64,000 nt of DNA from assembly GCF_009469605.1 (NCBI RefSeq), contig NZ_SSXU01000017.1, forward strand, positions 28,366-92,365, read 5' to 3'. Source of the stretch: Zoogloea sp. 1C4 (GTDB lineage: Bacteria > Pseudomonadota > Gammaproteobacteria > Burkholderiales > Rhodocyclaceae). The notes beneath the pieces are model-generated. The model was not told where the DNA came from. It saw only the letters and a list, made by a program, of their open reading frames with translations, and searched no databases. Of the stretch, positions 61,566 to 64,000 are shown one piece after another. Each line of letters opens with the position of its first letter. Position 1 is the first letter of the stretch. Both the position numbers and the translations under genes were made by a program.

Positions 61566-62699
61566 ATGATGAGTTCATGGAGAATGTCGGTTCTGGCAGA
61601 CCGCCACCGCGCCCTCGGGTCCAAGCTGGAAGACTGGAACGGCATGGGCACCGCGTGGACCTACGACACCTCGCTGGCCGATGAGCACGAGGCGATCCGC
61701 ACCCGCGCCGGGCTGATGGATGTGTCGGGCCTGAAGAAGATGCACATCGTCGGGCCCCACGCCGAGGCGCTGATCAACTTTGCCACTACCCGCAACGTGA
61801 GCAAGCTCTACCCGGGCAAGTCGGTGTATGCGTGCATGCTCAACGAGGCGGGCAAGTTCATCGACGATTGCGTGATCTACCGCAACGGGCCCAACGCCTT
61901 CATGGTGGTGCATGGCTCGGGCGCCGGGCATGAGATCCTGACCCGCGGCGCGGTGGGCCGCAACGTGGCGGTGCTGTTCGACGACGACCTGCACGATCTG
62001 TCGCTGCAGGGCCCGCTGGCGGTGGATTACCTGGCCAAGCACGTGCCGGGCATCCGTGATCTGCCCTACTTTCACCACATGCAGACGACCCTCTTCGGCC
62101 GCCCGGTGATGCTCTCGCGCACCGGCTACACCGGCGAGCGCGGCTACGAGATCTTCTGCAAGGCGGCCGACGCCCCGCTGATCTGGGACACCATCGTGGC
62201 CGAGGGCAAGGAGATGGGCATCATGCCGTGCTCCTTCACCGCGCTGGACTGGCTGCGGGTCGAGAGCTACCTGCTGTTCTACCCCTACGACAACTCCGAC
62301 ATGTACCCGATGGAGGGCGAGCCCATCGGCGACAGCCTGTGGGAGCTGGGCCTGGATTTCACCGTGTCGCCGGGCAAGAAGGAGTTCCGCGGCGCGGCCG
62401 AGCACTACCGGCTCAAGGGCAAGGAGCGCTTCAGGATCTTCGGCGTCGAGCTGGCCAGCCGCGAAGCCGCCCAGGCCGGCGACGCGCTCTACGACGGCGA
62501 CACCAAGGTCGGCTTCGTCACCTGCGGGATGTACTCGCGCCTCACCGAGCGTTCGATGGCCATCGCGCGCCTCGACCCGGCCTACGCCGAGACGGGCATC
62601 AAGCTCGAACTGCGCGGCGCCAACCTCACCTGTGCGGCCACCACCCACACCCTGCCCTTCGACGATCCGGACAAGACCAAGCGCACCGCCAAGGGCTGA
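61566..62699 (+). CDS. GcvT-like aminomethyltransferase family protein
   Basis: The 377-residue protein matches the THF-dependent aminomethyltransferase family (ADEHEAIRTRAGLMDVSGLKKMHIVGPHAEALINFATTR; SRTGYTGERGYEIF). It is separate from the GcvT half of the fusion at 35701 and lacks DUF1989. With purU next door it probably handles a methyl or methylene group released from an N-methylated substrate. The start at 61566 follows AAGGAG at 61556-61561; an adjacent ATG at 61569 is an alternative. Confidence 0.85.
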   Translation: MMSSWRMSVLADRHRALGSKLEDWNGMGTAWTYDTSLADEHEAIRTRAGLMDVSGLKKMHIVGPHAEALINFATTRNVSKLYPGKSVYACMLNEAGKFIDDCVIYRNGPNAFMVVHGSGAGHEILTRGAVGRNVAVLFDDDLHDLSLQGPLAVDYLAKHVPGIRDLPYFHHMQTTLFGRPVMLSRTGYTGERGYEIFCKAADAPLIWDTIVAEGKEMGIMPCSFTALDWLRVESYLLFYPYDNSDMYPMEGEPIGDSLWELGLDFTVSPGKKEFRGAAEHYRLKGKERFRIFGVELASREAAQAGDALYDGDTKVGFVTCGMYSRLTERSMAIARLDPAYAETGIKLELRGANLTCAATTHTLPFDDPDKTKRTAKG

Positions 62700-62777
62700 G
62701 CCCGTCGCCCGCCCTTTGCGCCATCACCTGCGCCACCCCGAACGGCCCGTCAGAGGCCCAGTAAAAGGAACAGCCCC

Positions 62778-63644
62778 ATGAGCACCCCCAACCCCAGACG
62801 TTACACACTGTCGCTATCGTGCCCGGATCGCGTGGGCATCGTGGCCGCGGTGAGCAGCTTCCTGGCCCAGCACAAGGGCTGGATCACCGAAGCCAGCCAC
62901 CACGCCGACCCGGAGGCGATGCGCTTCTTCATGCGCCAGGAGATCCTCGCCGATTCGCTGCCCTTCGGCATCGCCGCCTTCCGCGACAAGTTCTTCCCCA
63001 TCGCCCACGAGTTCGACATGGACTGGTCGATCAGCGACAGCGCCCGCAAGAAGCGCGTGGTGATCCTGGTCTCGAAGCAGGAGCACTGCCTGTACGACCT
63101 TTTTGCCCGCTGGCAGTCGGGCGACCTGGACATCGACATCCCCTGCGTGATCTCCAACCACGAGACCTTCCGGGGTTTTGTGGAGTGGCACGGCATTCCC
63201 TTCCACCATGTGCCGGTGACGCCCGACAACAAGCCCGCCGCCTACGCCAAGGTCGAAGAACTCTTCAAGGAAGCCGAGGGCGACGTGATGGTGCTGGCGC
63301 GCTACATGCAGATCCTCTCCCCCGAGCTCTGCGCCAACTACCCGGGCCGGATCATCAACATCCACCACAGCTTTCTGCCCAGCTTCGTGGGCGCCAAGCC
63401 TTACCACCAGGCCTACACCCGGGGCGTGAAGCTGATCGGCGCCACCTGCCACTACGTGACCAGCGAGCTCGACCAGGGCCCGATCATCGAGCAGGACGTG
63501 ATCCGCGTGGATCACTCCGACGCCCCGGACGACCTGGTGCGCTACGGCAAGGACATCGAGAAGGCCGTGCTCGCCCGCGGCCTGCGCTATCACCTGGAAG
63601 ACCGGGTGCTGGTGCATGGCAACAAGACGGTGGTGTTCCGCTGA
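62778..63644 (+). CDS. purU: Formyltetrahydrofolate deformylase
   Basis: The 288-residue protein has an N-terminal ACT domain (about 8-85: LSCPDRVGIVAAVSSFLA) and a formyltransferase-like hydrolase domain (about 90-285) with the Asn-His-Asp site in NIHHSFLPSF and QGPIIEQD. It hydrolyses 10-formyl-THF to THF and formate, recycling folate when much one-carbon material enters the pool. It is 78 bases downstream of the GcvT-like gene in the same direction, fitting the amine-demethylation pathway. Confidence 0.95.
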   Translation: MSTPNPRRYTLSLSCPDRVGIVAAVSSFLAQHKGWITEASHHADPEAMRFFMRQEILADSLPFGIAAFRDKFFPIAHEFDMDWSISDSARKKRVVILVSKQEHCLYDLFARWQSGDLDIDIPCVISNHETFRGFVEWHGIPFHHVPVTPDNKPAAYAKVEELFKEAEGDVMVLARYMQILSPELCANYPGRIINIHHSFLPSFVGAKPYHQAYTRGVKLIGATCHYVTSELDQGPIIEQDVIRVDHSDAPDDLVRYGKDIEKAVLARGLRYHLEDRVLVHGNKTVVFR

Positions 63645-63659
63645 GCCGCATCTACGCAA

Positions 63660-64000
63660 CCATGTAGGTCAATGAGATGGACTCCTCCCTCCTGAAACGG
63701 CTTCGATGAGCCAGACTGGGAAGTGTCACCCCCGGTTAATCAGAAAGAAGGAGTCCGCCATGAAGATTACGCGTATCGGCCTTGATCTGGCCAAGAATGT
63801 CTTTCAGGTGTTCGGCGTGGATGCCCACGACAAACGAGTGCTGTCGCGTCAGCTCAAGCGCAAGGAGATGCACGCCTTCTTCCAGACCTTGCCCGCGTGC
63901 CTGATCGGCATGGAAGCCTGCGCCAGCGCCCACTACTGGGCGTGGGTCCTCACCGAGATGGGCCACACGGTCAAACTGATCGCCCCGCAATTCGTGAAAC
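63660..64000 (+). mobile_element. IS110-family insertion sequence (left part; runs off the window)
   Basis: The element starts soon after the purU stop at 63644; its exact left end is not visible because IS110 elements usually lack terminal inverted repeats. A non-coding stretch of about 100 bases precedes the transposase. It contains GGACTCCT (63679-63686) and its inverse AGGAGTCC (63749-63756), the latter overlapping the ribosome site. Non-coding ends of this family can encode the bridge RNA that guides recombination. Confidence 0.75.
63760..64000 (+). CDS. IS110-family transposase (N-terminal part, cut by the window edge)
   Basis: The visible 80 residues begin MKITRIGLDLAKNVFQVFGVD and contain the first RuvC-like catalytic Asp (IGLDLAK), then LIGMEACASAHYWAWVLTEMGHTVKLIAPQFVK with a conserved Glu, typical of the DEDD N-terminal domain of IS110/IS1111 transposases. 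The C-terminal Ser-containing domain lies outside the window. An AAGGAG ribosome site precedes the ATG by seven bases. Confidence 0.92.
   Translation, partial: MKITRIGLDLAKNVFQVFGVDAHDKRVLSRQLKRKEMHAFFQTLPACLIGMEACASAHYWAWVLTEMGHTVKLIAPQFVK

Overview
The window is high-GC DNA with short intergenic gaps, compact operons and a gene set typical of Betaproteobacteria, most likely a Rhodocyclales relative (Azoarcus/Thauera/Zoogloea type). That placement is inferred from gene content and order (pteridine reductase next to a MidA-type methyltransferase, slt next to cca, an OxyR gene beside a DegP-like gene, a czc-type operon with a PII protein); no database search was possible.

Positions 1-16,350 carry housekeeping and envelope genes: a pteridine reductase cut by the left edge, a MidA/NDUFAF7 methyltransferase, an alpha/beta hydrolase, a PEP-CTERM-like exported protein, and a minus-strand run slt - NDUFA9-like (frameshifted) - cca - PBP1C-like. 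These are followed by 5-formyl-THF cyclo-ligase, oxyR with its own OxyR box, a DegP-like lipoprotein protease and a TonB-dependent receptor. Positions 16,354-22,863 hold a minus-strand heavy-metal RND efflux operon (small CzcI-like exported protein, TolC-like channel, adaptor, CzcA/CusA-type pump) ending in a PII-like regulator. Positions 22,980-28,193 hold dacA, a DUF493 gene, lipB, lipA, glutathione peroxidase and a PAS-SpoIIE phosphatase.

Positions 28,214-37,611 form a catabolic locus for N-methylated amines: a TorF-type outer-membrane protein, an APC permease, and the parts of a haem-dependent oxidative N-demethylase (DmmA-like subunit, ferredoxin-NAD(P) reductase, DUF3445 haem subunit, DUF1989-GcvT fusion), plus an acyl-CoA-dehydrogenase-fold protein with a flavin reductase. 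A GcvT-like protein and formyl-THF deformylase (PurU) at 61,566-63,644 complete the one-carbon logic: released formaldehyde goes to THF, then formyl-THF, then formate.

These two halves are separated by about 24 kb carrying two minus-strand type I restriction-modification operons (37,682-46,200 and 52,177-61,386). Between them lie native-looking genes (membrane protein, DUF3455 protein, PAS/degenerate-GGDEF protein, NarX/NarL-like pair). The first operon reads hsdM-hsdS-ATPase-HNH-hsdR, and every junction is a 4-nt stop/start overlap: a Septu (PtuAB)-like module is built into a type I R-M operon. The second reads hsdM-hsdM'-AlbA/ATPase regulator-hsdS-hsdR, with two different, apparently intact modification subunits and overlaps at every junction. 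These two operons are the strongest candidates for an undescribed defence arrangement. The window ends inside an IS110-family insertion sequence that begins just after purU. I saw no tRNA, rRNA or CRISPR array.
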